From positions 7,476,001 to 7,540,000 of the forward strand of contig NZ_JAPEPB010000001.1 of the NCBI RefSeq assembly GCF_026340565.1: a DNA stretch of 64,000 bases. Direction: 5' to 3'. Positions within the stretch are counted from its first letter, which is position 1. Each line of letters starts with the position of its first letter. This DNA comes from Kitasatospora sp. NBC_01287 (GTDB lineage: Bacteria; Actinomycetota; Actinomycetes; Streptomycetales; Streptomycetaceae). Shown one piece after another: positions 9,701-21,937 of this stretch. Position numbers and translations under genes: made by a program. The notes beneath the pieces were generated by a model, which was not told the origin of the DNA, made no database searches, and was given only the letters and a program-made list of their open reading frames with translations.

Positions 9701-12291
9701 GCTCCAGGCACACGGCAAGGTGGACCGCAAGGCGCTGCCGGCGCCCGAGGACGGACCGGCCACCGGCTACCGGCCCCCGGACACGCCCGAGGAGGAGCTG
9801 ATCGCCGCGATGTGGGCCGATCTGCTCGACCTACCCCGGGTCGGCGCGCTGGACGACTTCTTCGAACTGGGCGGTCACTCGCTGCTGGCCACCCAGGTGG
9901 TCGCCGGACTGCGCCGGGCCTACCCCGAACTGCCCACGCCGGTCAGCGTGATGGACCTCTTCCAGTACTCCACGGTGCGCACCCTGGCGGCCCTGGTCGC
10001 CTCCCCGGACGCGGATCGTGGCCCGCGCAAGCTGCTGCACCGCCTCACCCCGAAGCGCCCGGTCACCGCGAGCGTCGTCTGCGCCCCGTACGGCGGCGGC
10101 AGCGCGCTGATCTACAAGCCGCTCGCCGACGAGCTGCCCGAGGACTGGGCACTGCACTCGCTCGCCGTCCCCGGCCACGAACTGGGCGAGGAGGAGCGGC
10201 CGTTCGAGGAGGTCGCGGCCGAGTGCACGCAGGAGATCCTGGACGACGTCGAGGGCGCCGTGGTGCTCTACGGCCACTGCGGGGTCGGCGTGATGCTCTG
10301 CGTGGAGATCGCCCGACGGCTGGAGGCGGCCGGCCGCGAGGTGGCGGCCGTGCACATGGGCGGGATCTTCCCGTTCGCCCGTCCCAAGGGCCGCGGCGCC
10401 CGGTTCTCGGCGAAGGTCGCCCGGCTGACCGAGCGGTTGCGCAGCGACCAGGGCATGATCAACGGCCTGACGGCCGCCGGTCTCGACGTGGACGAGGTGG
10501 ACCCGGAGCAGCTGAAGCTGATCGTGCGGAACCGCCGCTCCGGCACCCGGCAGGCCGAGCGCTACTTCGGCGAGCTCTACGAGAGCGGGAGCGGGAGCGC
10601 GGGTGGGACCGGGAGCGGGAACGGGAACGAGGGCGACGGCGAGGGCCGGGTCGCCGGCATCAAGGCGCCGGTGATCTCGGTGATCGGCGACCGCGACCCG
10701 GCCACCGAGTTCTACCAGGAGCGGTTCCGCGAGTGGCACCGGATCACCGACACCGCCGCCGTGGTGGTGCTGGACGAGGCCGGGCACTTCTTCCTCAAGT
10801 ACCGCGCCGCCGAACTCGCCACCATCCTGACCAACGTGCACCTCGCCGTCGAGGAGGGCACCGAGGACCGCCACCGCCGTCGCGAGGGCTCCACCTGGTG
10901 GCTGGAGGACGTCTCCCGCGACCGCGCGGCCGTCCCCGGGCAGGGCAGCGAGGTGCGGCCCAGCATGGGCCGGTTCCTCACCGTGGCGGCCGGCCAGCAG
11001 ATCTCGATGATCGGCTCCGCGCTGACCGAGTTCGCCCTGCCGATCTGGATCTACCTGCACACCGGCTCGCTCGCCCAGTTCGGCCTGATGGCCGTCTGCG
11101 CCCTGGTGCCGGGCATCCTGGCGGCCCCGCTGGCCGGCGCCGTGGTGGACCGCGGCGACCGGCGCCGGATCATGCTCTACGGCGATCTCGCGGCGGGCGC
11201 CACCCAGGCGGTGATGTTCACCCTCGCGTTCACCCGGAGCCTCCAGGTCTGGCACGTCTACCCGTTGATCGCGGCGCTCTCGCTGGCGCTCACCTTCCAG
11301 CGCTTCGCCTGGGGCTCGGCGGTGCCGCAGCTGGTGCCCAAGCGCTACCTCGGCCGCGCCAACGGCGTGGTGCAGATGGCCTTCGGCTTCGCCCAGTTCC
11401 TGGTCCCGCTCTTCGCGGTCGGCCTGCTGGCAGCGGTCGGCCTGCGCGGCATCCTCGCCTTCGACGTCACCAGCTACCTCTGCGCGGTGGGTGTGGTCGC
11501 CTTCGTCAGGTTCCCGCGGACGATGGCCTGGCGGCGGCGCGAGTCGGTGGCCGCCGAGATCCGGGCGGGGTTCCACCGCTCGCTCGGCAGCCGCCAGTTC
11601 CGCGCGATGCTGGTCTTCTTCGCGGTGCTCAACGTCTTCCTGTCGCCGCTCTTCCTGCTGACCACCCCGCTGGTGCTCTCCTTCGACAAGCTCGCCGCCA
11701 CCGGCTGGGTGGCGATGGGCGGCGGGCTCGGCGCCACCGTCGGCGGGTTGACCCTGCTGGTCTGGGGCGGTCCGCGCCGTCACCGGCTGCGCGGGGTCCT
11801 GCTGGCCACCCTGGCGCTGGCCTGCGCCGCGGCGCTGACCGGTCTGCGCGCCTCGCTGCCGGTGGTCGCGTTCGGCGCCTTCGGGATGGCCGCCGGCCTC
11901 GCGCTGGTGAACGGCATCTACGCGACGATCATCCAGACCAAGATCCCGCAGCGTTTCCACGGCCGGGTGATCGCCGTCAACACGATGGTCGCCTGGTCGA
12001 CCCTGCCGATCGGCTTCGCGGTGGTGGCCCCCTTCGGGCCGAAGCTGCTGCAGCCGCTGGTGGAGCGCCACGGCGCGCTGGCCGGCACCGTCGGCCGGGT
12101 GATCGGCACCGGCGCCGGCCGCGGCATCGGGCTGCTCTACCTCTGCTTCGGCCTGGCCATGGCGCTGCTGGCGCTGGTCTGCCTGCGCGTCCCGGTGCTG
12201 GCCCGGTTCGACCGCGAGGTGCCGGACGCGCCCGCCGATGACCTGGTGGGCCTGGAGACCCTGAACGCCCGCTCCACCCGAGAGGTGCCCG

Positions 12292-12305
<14 letters not shown>
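6765..12305 (+). CDS. NRPS C-A-T-TE module fused to an MFS exporter, predicted Asp-activating
   Basis: One uninterrupted 1846-residue frame. Condensation about 45-460 (HHIVCDG at about 172); adenylation about 490-990 (YTSGSTGQPKG near 647); thiolation about 1008-1072 (LGGHSLL near 1036); thioesterase about 1090-1370; MFS transporter about 1400-1830 with some 10-12 hydrophobic helices and the loop motif DRGDRRR. The adenylation code reads D-F-T-K-V-G-H-V-G-K, close to aspartate codes (DLTKVGHVGK/IGK). The thioesterase nucleophile motif is GHCGVG (about 1170), so cysteine replaces serine; the other triad candidates are GDRDP and DEAGHFF. A Gly/Ser/Asn-rich insert lies in the lid region (about 1273-1294). 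The ATG has GAGGA 6 bp upstream. Its stop overlaps the next NRPS gene by 14 bp. The fusion suggests coupled release and export. A frameshift artefact is unlikely because coding character is continuous. Confidence 0.9.
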
Positions 12306-15480
<3,175 letters not shown>

Positions 15481-15484
15481 GCCG

Positions 15485-15528
15485 CCGCGCTGCTCCTGAC
15501 CGGCATCCGCCGGCCCGGAGCAGCGCGG
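15485..15528. terminator. Bidirectional terminator after the NRPS operon
   Basis: A 12-bp perfect stem, CCGCGCTGCTCC (15485-15496) with GGAGCAGCGCGG (15517-15528), around a 20-nt loop that itself contains a small GC hairpin. It sits between the convergent NRPS and condensation-domain genes and can serve both. It has no T-tract, as is usual in Streptomyces. Confidence 0.75.
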
Positions 15529-15530
15529 CA

Positions 15531-16898
15531 CTAGCCTTCGGCCGCCACCGTGGCCGCCACTGTGGGCGCCACCGCCGCCACCACCCGCGCCTGCACCGCG
15601 CGCAGGAAGGGCTCGACCTGCCGGGCGGGGAAGAGCCGGGTGTCCACCAGCAACGAGGCGGTCGTACTGCCCCCGGCGGTGGCCAGACCGAAGAAGAACG
15701 CGGAGTCCTGCCTGGCCCAGCGCGAGCGCCAGCGGAAGGCGCCGTCCGGCAGGCCCGCCGGCTCCGCCCCGTCCAGGGCCGGGTCGGGGCCCTCCCGGTG
15801 GTCGTTGAAGTAGGAGGTGAGGTCGATCGGTTCGCCGCGCCGCTTCTCGGCTGCCGCGATGGCCCGCTCCATCGCGTCGGCGTCGTAGTGCCCGTGCCGT
15901 GAGGTCTTCAACTGGGCCCGCCAGGCCTGCCCGACGAGTTCGTCGAAGTCTCCCGAGGTGCCCAGTACGACCAGGCCGTTCTGCGGGAAGGCGCCGACCG
16001 CCTGCTGCTGCTCGCGGCTCGCCCGGTTGCCCAGGATCACCTTCAGCCCGACTGCCTGACGGCCGGTCAGCAGGCCGAGTTCGACGCCGACGGCGGCCAG
16101 CACCACCGCGCTGGCGGAGGAGCCCAGCCGGCGTGCGGCCAGCCGGCTCGCCAGGTCCAGGCGGGGGCAGTCCAGGATCCCCTCCCACCACCGCTCGGAC
16201 TCACCGGGCCCGGTCGGGTCCGGCCACAACGAGGCCGGCACGGAGTCGAGTTGGCGACTCCACAGAGCGATCGCAGCCTCGCTGCGGGTGTGCGCCACCG
16301 CGCTCGCCTCATAGGCGGCCTGCTCCAGCGGCTGGCGTCCTGGTACCCGCGGCGGCAGGACCTGCGGCGCCCGGCGCCGCTGGACGAGCAGTCGCCGTAG
16401 GTCGTCCAGGACGACCCGGGCGCCGGTGGCGTCGGCGGCGATGTGCGCGAGGGTCAGGGCGGCCCCGGTCACCTGCCCGGCCACCAGGACGGCGGTGATC
16501 CGCAGCGGCGGCTGCTGGGCCAGCAGGTCGAAGCGCAGCGCCTTGTCCTGTTCCAGTGCCCCGGCCAGCGCGGCCGTGGCGGTCTGCGACTCCGCGTGCA
16601 CCAGACGGACGGCCAAGGTGCCGCTGCCCAGCAGGTGTTGGGTGAGCCCGCTGTCCCCGTCCGCGGTGTAGCAGGTGCGCAGTGACTCGTGCCGCTCCAG
16701 CAGCGCGCCGACCGCCTGCGCGAACTCGGCCGGGGCGGTGGGGTGTCGCAGCGGCAGGAGTAGCCCGATATTGAAGAAATGGTCGTCCGGGGCGTACCAG
16801 GAGATCGGTTTCCAGATCGTCCGTTGTCCCCATGTGGCCGGGCCGGAGCCGGTTCTGAGCCCGTCGAAGTTCACCGTCAGCTGCTTGTCGTGCTGCAC
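15531..16898 (-). CDS. Free-standing condensation-domain-like protein with degenerate active site
   Basis: From the GTG at 16898 (GGGGG upstream) the product is 455 residues, about one condensation domain. Early regions WGQRTIWKPI and LLERHESLRTCY match the C-domain start and the RHexLR motif. The active-site motif reads AHIAADA at about residue 150 instead of HHxxxDG: the second His and the Asp remain, the first His is Ala and the Gly is Ala. Later SLWPDPTGPG and TSYFNDHREGPDP regions are less typical. It may act as an acyltransferase in trans, a condensation partner, or a non-catalytic member of the superfamily. It faces the NRPS operon convergently and is the nearest gene to it, so a role in the same product is plausible. 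The frame stays open a further 65 codons upstream, but that part is Ala/Thr-rich and does not look coding. Confidence 0.7.
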   Translation of the reverse strand: MQHDKQLTVNFDGLRTGSGPATWGQRTIWKPISWYAPDDHFFNIGLLLPLRHPTAPAEFAQAVGALLERHESLRTCYTADGDSGLTQHLLGSGTLAVRLVHAESQTATAALAGALEQDKALRFDLLAQQPPLRITAVLVAGQVTGAALTLAHIAADATGARVVLDDLRRLLVQRRRAPQVLPPRVPGRQPLEQAAYEASAVAHTRSEAAIALWSRQLDSVPASLWPDPTGPGESERWWEGILDCPRLDLASRLAARRLGSSASAVVLAAVGVELGLLTGRQAVGLKVILGNRASREQQQAVGAFPQNGLVVLGTSGDFDELVGQAWRAQLKTSRHGHYDADAMERAIAAAEKRRGEPIDLTSYFNDHREGPDPALDGAEPAGLPDGAFRWRSRWARQDSAFFFGLATAGGSTTASLLVDTRLFPARQVEPFLRAVQARVVAAVAPTVAATVAAEG

Positions 16899-17153
16899 GA
16901 CGCGCCCCCGTTCGAGAATTGGCGTAGACCATTGTGCGTTCCGGGGTCGAGTCCCGCAACCGCGTCCGGGGGTTGTCTCCGCAGCGTTCGCAGCGTTCGC
17001 AGCGGGAGTCGCTGGCGCGGGCCTGGCTCCGTCGCCGGAGGCGTGATCAGCGCGGATGGCGGTTGGTGGCATGGTGATGGGGCACGACGACATGGGGTGG
17101 CGTGTCCTGGGCGTGCGGGGGAGCCCGCGCGGAGAGGGCCGCTGGCTCCGTTC

Positions 17154-18128
17154 TCAGCGGGTGGCCGCGAGGGTGTCGAGGAGGCGGGTGAGGGAGGTGC
17201 CGAGGCCCCAGCGCTCGGCCAGGTCTTCGAGGGTCATGGGGTCGAGGGGTTCGCGGGGGAGGGCGGGGTCGAAGTCGGGGAGGGCGATGTCGGTGGCGAC
17301 GCGGACGACGGTGGGGGCGACGTCGAGGTAGGCGGCGCCTTCGAGGATGTTCTTGCGGCGGGCGGGGGTGAGCTTGGAGAGGGGGTCGGCGGCGGCTGCG
17401 CGGATGCCGGCCAGGTCGCCGTACTCGCGGATGAGTTGGGCGGCGGTCTTCTCGCCGATGCCCTTCACACCGGGCAGGCCGTCGCTGGGGTCGCCGCGCA
17501 GGGCGGCCATGTCGGCGTACTCGGTGCCGGTGACGCCGTACTTCTCGCGCAGCGCGGCCTCGTCGATGATCTGGGCGTTGCCGACGCCCTTGATCGGGTA
17601 GATCACCTGGACGCCGCGGGCGTCGTCGACGAGCTGGAAGAGGTCTCTGTCGCCTGTCACGATCAGGACGCGCGCGGGTTGGTAATCTGCAGTCTCCCGG
17701 TCACCGGTGACGATCCGCACCGGGCCGCCCGCCCGGGTGGCCAGGGTGCCGATCACGTCGTCCGCCTCGTAGCCGGGGACGCCGACCCGGGCGATGCCGA
17801 GCGCGTCCAGCACCTGCTCGATGATCGGGACCTGGGGGGAGAGGGTGTCCGGGATCTCCTCGGTGCCCTCCACCCCCGCGGGTTGCTCGGGGGCCAGCCG
17901 GTGGGTCTTGTACGTCGGGATCAGGTCGACCCGCCACTGCGGGCGCCAGTCGGCGTCCATGCAGGCGACCAGCTGCTCCGGGTGGTGGTCCTGGACGAGG
18001 CGGGTGATGAAGTCCAGCAGCCCACGGACGGCGTTCACCGGAGCGCCGTCCGGGGACTTCACGGACTCGGGCACGCCGAAGTACGCCCGGAAGTAGAGGC
18101 TGGCGGTGTCGAGCAGCATCAGGGTCAC
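17154..18128 (-). CDS. 5'-3' exonuclease, PolI N-domain family
   Basis: The 324-residue protein resembles the N-terminal 5' nuclease (FEN-like) domain of DNA polymerase I without the polymerase. It starts LMLLDTASLYFRAYF, with metal-ligand acidic residues in MDADWRPQWR, GYEADDVIGT and VTGDRDLFQLV, and the helix-hairpin-helix DGLPGVKGIGEKTAAQLIREYG. It would remove 5' flaps or RNA primers in replication and repair. The GTG at 18128 is chosen because family homology begins at once; the frame opens six codons earlier. It stands alone, 57 bp upstream of the PhzF-like gene stop. Confidence 0.9.
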   Translation of the reverse strand: MTLMLLDTASLYFRAYFGVPESVKSPDGAPVNAVRGLLDFITRLVQDHHPEQLVACMDADWRPQWRVDLIPTYKTHRLAPEQPAGVEGTEEIPDTLSPQVPIIEQVLDALGIARVGVPGYEADDVIGTLATRAGGPVRIVTGDRETADYQPARVLIVTGDRDLFQLVDDARGVQVIYPIKGVGNAQIIDEAALREKYGVTGTEYADMAALRGDPSDGLPGVKGIGEKTAAQLIREYGDLAGIRAAAADPLSKLTPARRKNILEGAAYLDVAPTVVRVATDIALPDFDPALPREPLDPMTLEDLAERWGLGTSLTRLLDTLAATR

Positions 18129-18185
18129 GCCCCGATCATCCCGCACCGGACCGACAGGCAGCCGCAGCGACGGCCCGGCGGCAGG

Positions 18186-19037
18186 TCACTCGGGCAGCCG
18201 CACCCCCGCGCCGGAGACCCGCACCCGCGGGTCGCCCGCCCGCAGCTCCACACTGAGCAGGCCGGGGCTGCCCAGGTCCGCGCCCTGGTGCAGGGTCAGC
18301 TCGGCGGTCTCGCCGACCTCGCCCAGCTCGCGCAGGTAGGCGCCGAAGGCGGCCGCGGCCGCGCCGGTCGCCGGGTCCTCCACCACGCCGCCGACCGGGA
18401 ACGGGTCGCGGACGTGGAAGACGGTGGCCGACTCGCGCCAGACCAGCTGCAGGGTGATCAGCTCGCGCTCCGTCATGAAGGCGGCGAGCCCGTCGAAGTC
18501 GTAGGACAGCTCGGCCAGCCGCTCCCGGCTGCGCGCGGCCAGCACCAGGTGGCGGGCACCCGCGTAGGCGACGCGGGGCGGCAGCGTCGGGTCCAGCTCG
18601 TCCGCCTGCCAGCCGAGCAGGGCGAGCGCCTGGGCCACGTCGGCCTCCCCGATCTCCAGCACGTGGGGCTCCACGCTGGTCAGGGTGGCCCGCAGCACTC
18701 CGTCCCCGTCGGCGGCGACGACCACCGGCACGGTGCCCGCCCCGGTCTCGAAGACCAATTCACCCGGACCCGTCGCGTCGGCCACCGCCACGGCGGCGGC
18801 GATGGTGGCGTGGCCGCAGAACGGCACCTCCAGGGTCGGCGCGAAGTAGCGCACCCGGTAGGTCCGCTCCCCGGCGGACGGGTCGGCGATCAGGAAGGCG
18901 GTTTCCGAGTAGCCCAGCTCGGCGGCGATGGCCAGCATCCGCTGGTCCGTCAGGCCGGTGGCGTCCGGCACCACGCCCGCCTTGTTGCCGCCGGCGGGGT
19001 CGGTGGTGAACGCGGCGTACCGCAGCACAGTTGTCAT
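18186..19037 (-). CDS. PhzF family isomerase/epimerase
   Basis: A 283-residue protein of the PhzF / diaminopimelate-epimerase fold. Signatures are the opening F-T-x-x-P-x-GGN-x-AGV, the catalytic glutamate in GYSETAFL (about residue 45), VPFCGHATIAAA (about 70) and EDPATGAAAAAFGAYL (about 212) in the second half. The family contains the phenazine isomerase PhzF, but most members have unknown substrates, and no other phenazine gene is present, so a phenazine role should not be assumed. Single gene between the exonuclease and CDF genes, same strand. Confidence 0.85.
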   Translation of the reverse strand: MTTVLRYAAFTTDPAGGNKAGVVPDATGLTDQRMLAIAAELGYSETAFLIADPSAGERTYRVRYFAPTLEVPFCGHATIAAAVAVADATGPGELVFETGAGTVPVVVAADGDGVLRATLTSVEPHVLEIGEADVAQALALLGWQADELDPTLPPRVAYAGARHLVLAARSRERLAELSYDFDGLAAFMTERELITLQLVWRESATVFHVRDPFPVGGVVEDPATGAAAAAFGAYLRELGEVGETAELTLHQGADLGSPGLLSVELRAGDPRVRVSGAGVRLPE

Positions 19038-19122
19038 GATCGGCCGAACGCTCCGGCTTCGAAGATCGTTCCGCGGGTCGGGATGCCGCCCGGGACGCGG
19101 GCAGGGCGGCGGGCGGCCCGGC

Positions 19123-20241
19123 TCAGTGCGAGTGCGGACCGGCGCGGTGCACCGGGCCGTGCGAGTCGGCGCAGTGCTCGCCGGCCAGTGCCTGGGCGGC
19201 GTCGGTGATCTGCAGCAGTTCCTGGTCCTCGTCCTCGCCGAGGTGGTCCACCTGGAGGGTGGCGTGGGTGATCCGGTAGTCCTCGCGCAGCCGGCGCTGC
19301 AGGTCGCGGCGGATCGCGTGGCAGTCGCCGCCGGAGGAGACCAGGATGTGCGCGGAGAGCGCGGGCTGCCCGGAGGTGATCTCCCAGACGTGCAGGTCGT
19401 GGATCTCCTCCACCAGCGGGGTGTCGACCAAGCGATCGGCCAGCGCGTCCGGGTCGATCCCGGCGGGGGCGGCCTCCAGGAAGATCCGCCCGGAGTCCCG
19501 CACCAGGCCGAAGCCCGCGCGCAGCATCAGCGCCACCACGATCAGCGAGGCGATCGCGTCGGCCCGGTTGAACCCGGTGGTCAGCATGATCGCGCCGGCC
19601 ACGGCGGTGGCGATGAATGCGTAGAGGTCGGTGAGCACGTGCTGGAAGGCGCCCTCGACGTTGAGCGAGCTGCGGTTGGCCTTGGACATGCACCAGGCCG
19701 CGCCGATGTTGACCACGATGCCGACCAGCGCGGTGACCAGCACCAGGCCGCCCTCGACCGTCGGCGGTGAGATCAGCCGGGTGATCGCCTCATAACCCAG
19801 CCAGGCCGACAGGACCAGCAGGGTGACGCCGTTCGCCTGGGCGGAGAGGATTTCGGCGCGCTTGAGGCCGTAGGTGAAGCCGCCGCGGGCCGGCCGGGCG
19901 GAGAGCCGCATGGCGATCAGGGCGAGCACGATCGAAGCCGCGTCGGTGAGCATGTGCGCGGCGTCCGAGATCAGCGCCAGTGAGCCGGCGGCGAATCCGA
20001 CCACCACCTCGGCCGCCATGAAGACCACGATCAGCGCGAGCGCGCTGGTCAGCCAGCGCCGGTCGGCGTCGGCGGCCACACCGTGCGAGTGGCCGTGCCC
20101 GCCGTGCCCGCCGTGTCCGCCGTGCCCGTCGTGCCCGCCATGCCCGCCGTGGTCGTGATCGTGGTCACTGTGCGCACGGTCCTCGTGGTCCCGGTCGTCG
20201 TCGTGCGCGTGCGGGTGCTGGTGGTCGTGCTGACCGGCCAT
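19123..20241 (-). CDS. Cation diffusion facilitator (Zn/Co/Cd-type) exporter with His-rich N-terminus
   Basis: From the ATG at 20241 (AGGAG upstream) the product is 372 residues. The first 55 or so are extremely rich in His, Asp and Gly (many HGG and HDH units), a probable cytoplasmic metal-binding tail. Six membrane helices follow, with the metal-site motifs SDAAHMLTDAASI and HVLTDLYAF, then a C-terminal cytoplasmic domain (DALADRLVDTPLVEEIHDLHVWEI) of the ZT dimer type. The family exports Zn2+ and related divalent ions in exchange for protons. An upstream in-frame GTG/ATG 11 codons earlier is less likely. Confidence 0.92.
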   Translation of the reverse strand: MAGQHDHQHPHAHDDDRDHEDRAHSDHDHDHGGHGGHDGHGGHGGHGGHGHSHGVAADADRRWLTSALALIVVFMAAEVVVGFAAGSLALISDAAHMLTDAASIVLALIAMRLSARPARGGFTYGLKRAEILSAQANGVTLLVLSAWLGYEAITRLISPPTVEGGLVLVTALVGIVVNIGAAWCMSKANRSSLNVEGAFQHVLTDLYAFIATAVAGAIMLTTGFNRADAIASLIVVALMLRAGFGLVRDSGRIFLEAAPAGIDPDALADRLVDTPLVEEIHDLHVWEITSGQPALSAHILVSSGGDCHAIRRDLQRRLREDYRITHATLQVDHLGEDEDQELLQITDAAQALAGEHCADSHGPVHRAGPHSH

Positions 20242-20461
20242 CGCGGTGGTCTCCTGAACGCCGGGTGTGGTCAAGGACGGGTGCCCTGCAGGGAAGTGAA
20301 CCGCATATCGGACGAAGATCCAAAGGCTGCAGTGGTGACCGTTGTCGTTCCCCTCTGGGGTCGCGCCGATCGGGTGCTCTCACCGTAATCTCATCCGAAT
20401 CGGCCGGATTCTGCGGCTCAGTTGATATCGCGTTTATCCGCCTGCCCATACATTTTCTGGT

Positions 20462-21748
20462 GTGAGCGAAGCGATGATTCCGGCCGGGTGGTACCCGGAC
20501 CCGCAGGACACGACCAGTGACCCCCGGCCCGAGCGCTGGTGGGACGGCACCGGCTGGACGGCCACCACCCGTCCCGGCGGCACCGGCGTCTCGGGCAACT
20601 CAGGCGCCTCGGGCACCTCAGGCGTCTCGGGCGTCTCCGACGTCGAGCAGACCGCGGTGCTGGGTGACACCCGGGTGATCGAGGGCGAGGTGCTGGAGAA
20701 CGGCGCCGTGCGCTACCCGGAGCTGCCGGACGGCCCCGGACCGAGCGCCGGGCTGTACGGCGAGCCGCTACCGCCCAAGAAGCCGTCGGTGTTCCGGCGC
20801 GCCGGGCGCCCGGTGCTGGTCGCCGCGGCGGTGGCGGCCCTGGTCGGCGCGGCCGTCGGCTCGGGCGTGACCTACCTCGCGACCGACCACCACGACACGC
20901 GCAGCACCGCGCAGGCGGTCCCGCAGCAGCCGAACGGCCGGCAGGACGGCAGCGGCGGTGGGAACGGCAGTGGCGGTGGGAACGGCAGCGGCCGGCTCCC
21001 CGGCCACCAGCGCGGCGGCTCGGGTGGCACCGCGGGTGGCAGTGGTGGTTCGGGCGGCGGTTCGGGCGGCGGCTCCTCCTCCGGCGGCAACACCTTCCCC
21101 GGCCTGCCCGGCCTCGGCGGTGGCGGTGCGGGGGGCGGCTCGGGCAGTGGCGGCAACTCCACGGCGGCCGCCGACCTGAACGCCGGCATCCAGCTGCCGA
21201 TCCCGTCCGGCTGGCAGGGCGGCACCGCTCAGGACGGCTCGGCCTTCCTGGCCATCGGCGCGTACCAGTGCCCCGGTAGCACCGACGGCGGCGCGGGCAG
21301 CGGTTCGGGCGGCGGTTCGGGGGGCGGCACGGGTGGCAGCGGGGGCGGCGCCGGCGGCCAGCAGTGCACCCTCGGCGGAGTCAACACCGGCGAGCTCCAG
21401 GGCACCGATCCGCAGGCCGCCGCCAAGCAGGACATCGTGGACGCCGCGAACGCCTCCTACCCGGGCAACACCGGTCACAAGGAGCTGGAGTCCCAGCAGG
21501 TCACCGTCGACGGCCGGTCCGGCTACCTGGTCCGCTGGCAGGTCACGGCGGCGCAGGGCAACAACGGCACCGTGGAGTCGGTGGTCTTCCCGGCCGGCGA
21601 CGGCAAGAGCCTCATCTCGGTCCGGCTCGGCTTCGACATCGCCGACAAGGCTCCGGCGGTCTCCCAAATGGACACCATCGTCAGCGGGATCAGCAACTAC
21701 TCGGGCGGTGCCGGCGGCGCGTCCGGTGGCACCACGACGACCACCTGA
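20462..21748 (+). CDS. DUF2510 membrane protein with Gly/Ser-rich extracytoplasmic linker
   Basis: A 428-residue protein. The N-terminus carries the DUF2510 signature (PAGWYPDPQ...RWWDGTGWTA, about residues 6-37). One membrane helix follows (about 117-140), then a long Gly/Ser/Asn-rich segment (about 155-245) and a globular C-terminal part (about 250-415) with two cysteines. The predicted topology is cytoplasmic N-terminus and secreted C-domain. Function unknown. The GTG start has no ribosome site; a TACATT hexamer sits 8 bp before it, so the mRNA may be leaderless. A second Gly-rich tract at about 278-300 splits the C-domain. Confidence 0.85.
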   Translation: MSEAMIPAGWYPDPQDTTSDPRPERWWDGTGWTATTRPGGTGVSGNSGASGTSGVSGVSDVEQTAVLGDTRVIEGEVLENGAVRYPELPDGPGPSAGLYGEPLPPKKPSVFRRAGRPVLVAAAVAALVGAAVGSGVTYLATDHHDTRSTAQAVPQQPNGRQDGSGGGNGSGGGNGSGRLPGHQRGGSGGTAGGSGGSGGGSGGGSSSGGNTFPGLPGLGGGGAGGGSGSGGNSTAAADLNAGIQLPIPSGWQGGTAQDGSAFLAIGAYQCPGSTDGGAGSGSGGGSGGGTGGSGGGAGGQQCTLGGVNTGELQGTDPQAAAKQDIVDAANASYPGNTGHKELESQQVTVDGRSGYLVRWQVTAAQGNNGTVESVVFPAGDGKSLISVRLGFDIADKAPAVSQMDTIVSGISNYSGGAGGASGGTTTTT

Positions 21749-21820
21749 GCACCCATCTGACGCGCCGACCGGACGCACCCACCTGACGCACCATCCGACG
21801 CACCCGGCCCACCCGGGCCC

Positions 21821-21851
21821 GCGCCCCGCTGCCGCTCCGGCAGCGGGGCGC
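21821..21851. terminator. Bidirectional terminator
   Basis: Perfect 14-bp stem GCGCCCCGCTGCCG / CGGCAGCGGGGCGC with a CTC loop, lying between two convergent genes (DUF2510 and the PLP enzyme). Confidence 0.85.
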
Positions 21852-21937
21852 GGCGCGTCCGGTCGCCGCGTCCGGTCGGCGCGTCCGGCCCGGGACCCGC
21901 CGACCGGAGCTGGATCCGTGCCCTCAGCGGCCGGCGG

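Noticed and set aside
16899..17093. 65-codon N-terminal extension of the free condensation protein
   Set aside because: Ala/Thr/Arg-rich sequence without C-domain likeness; the GTG at 16898 with GGGGG upstream fits a normal domain start.
18186..19037. Phenazine biosynthesis
   Set aside because: Only a PhzF-fold protein is present; no phzA/B/C/D/E/G genes are in the window.
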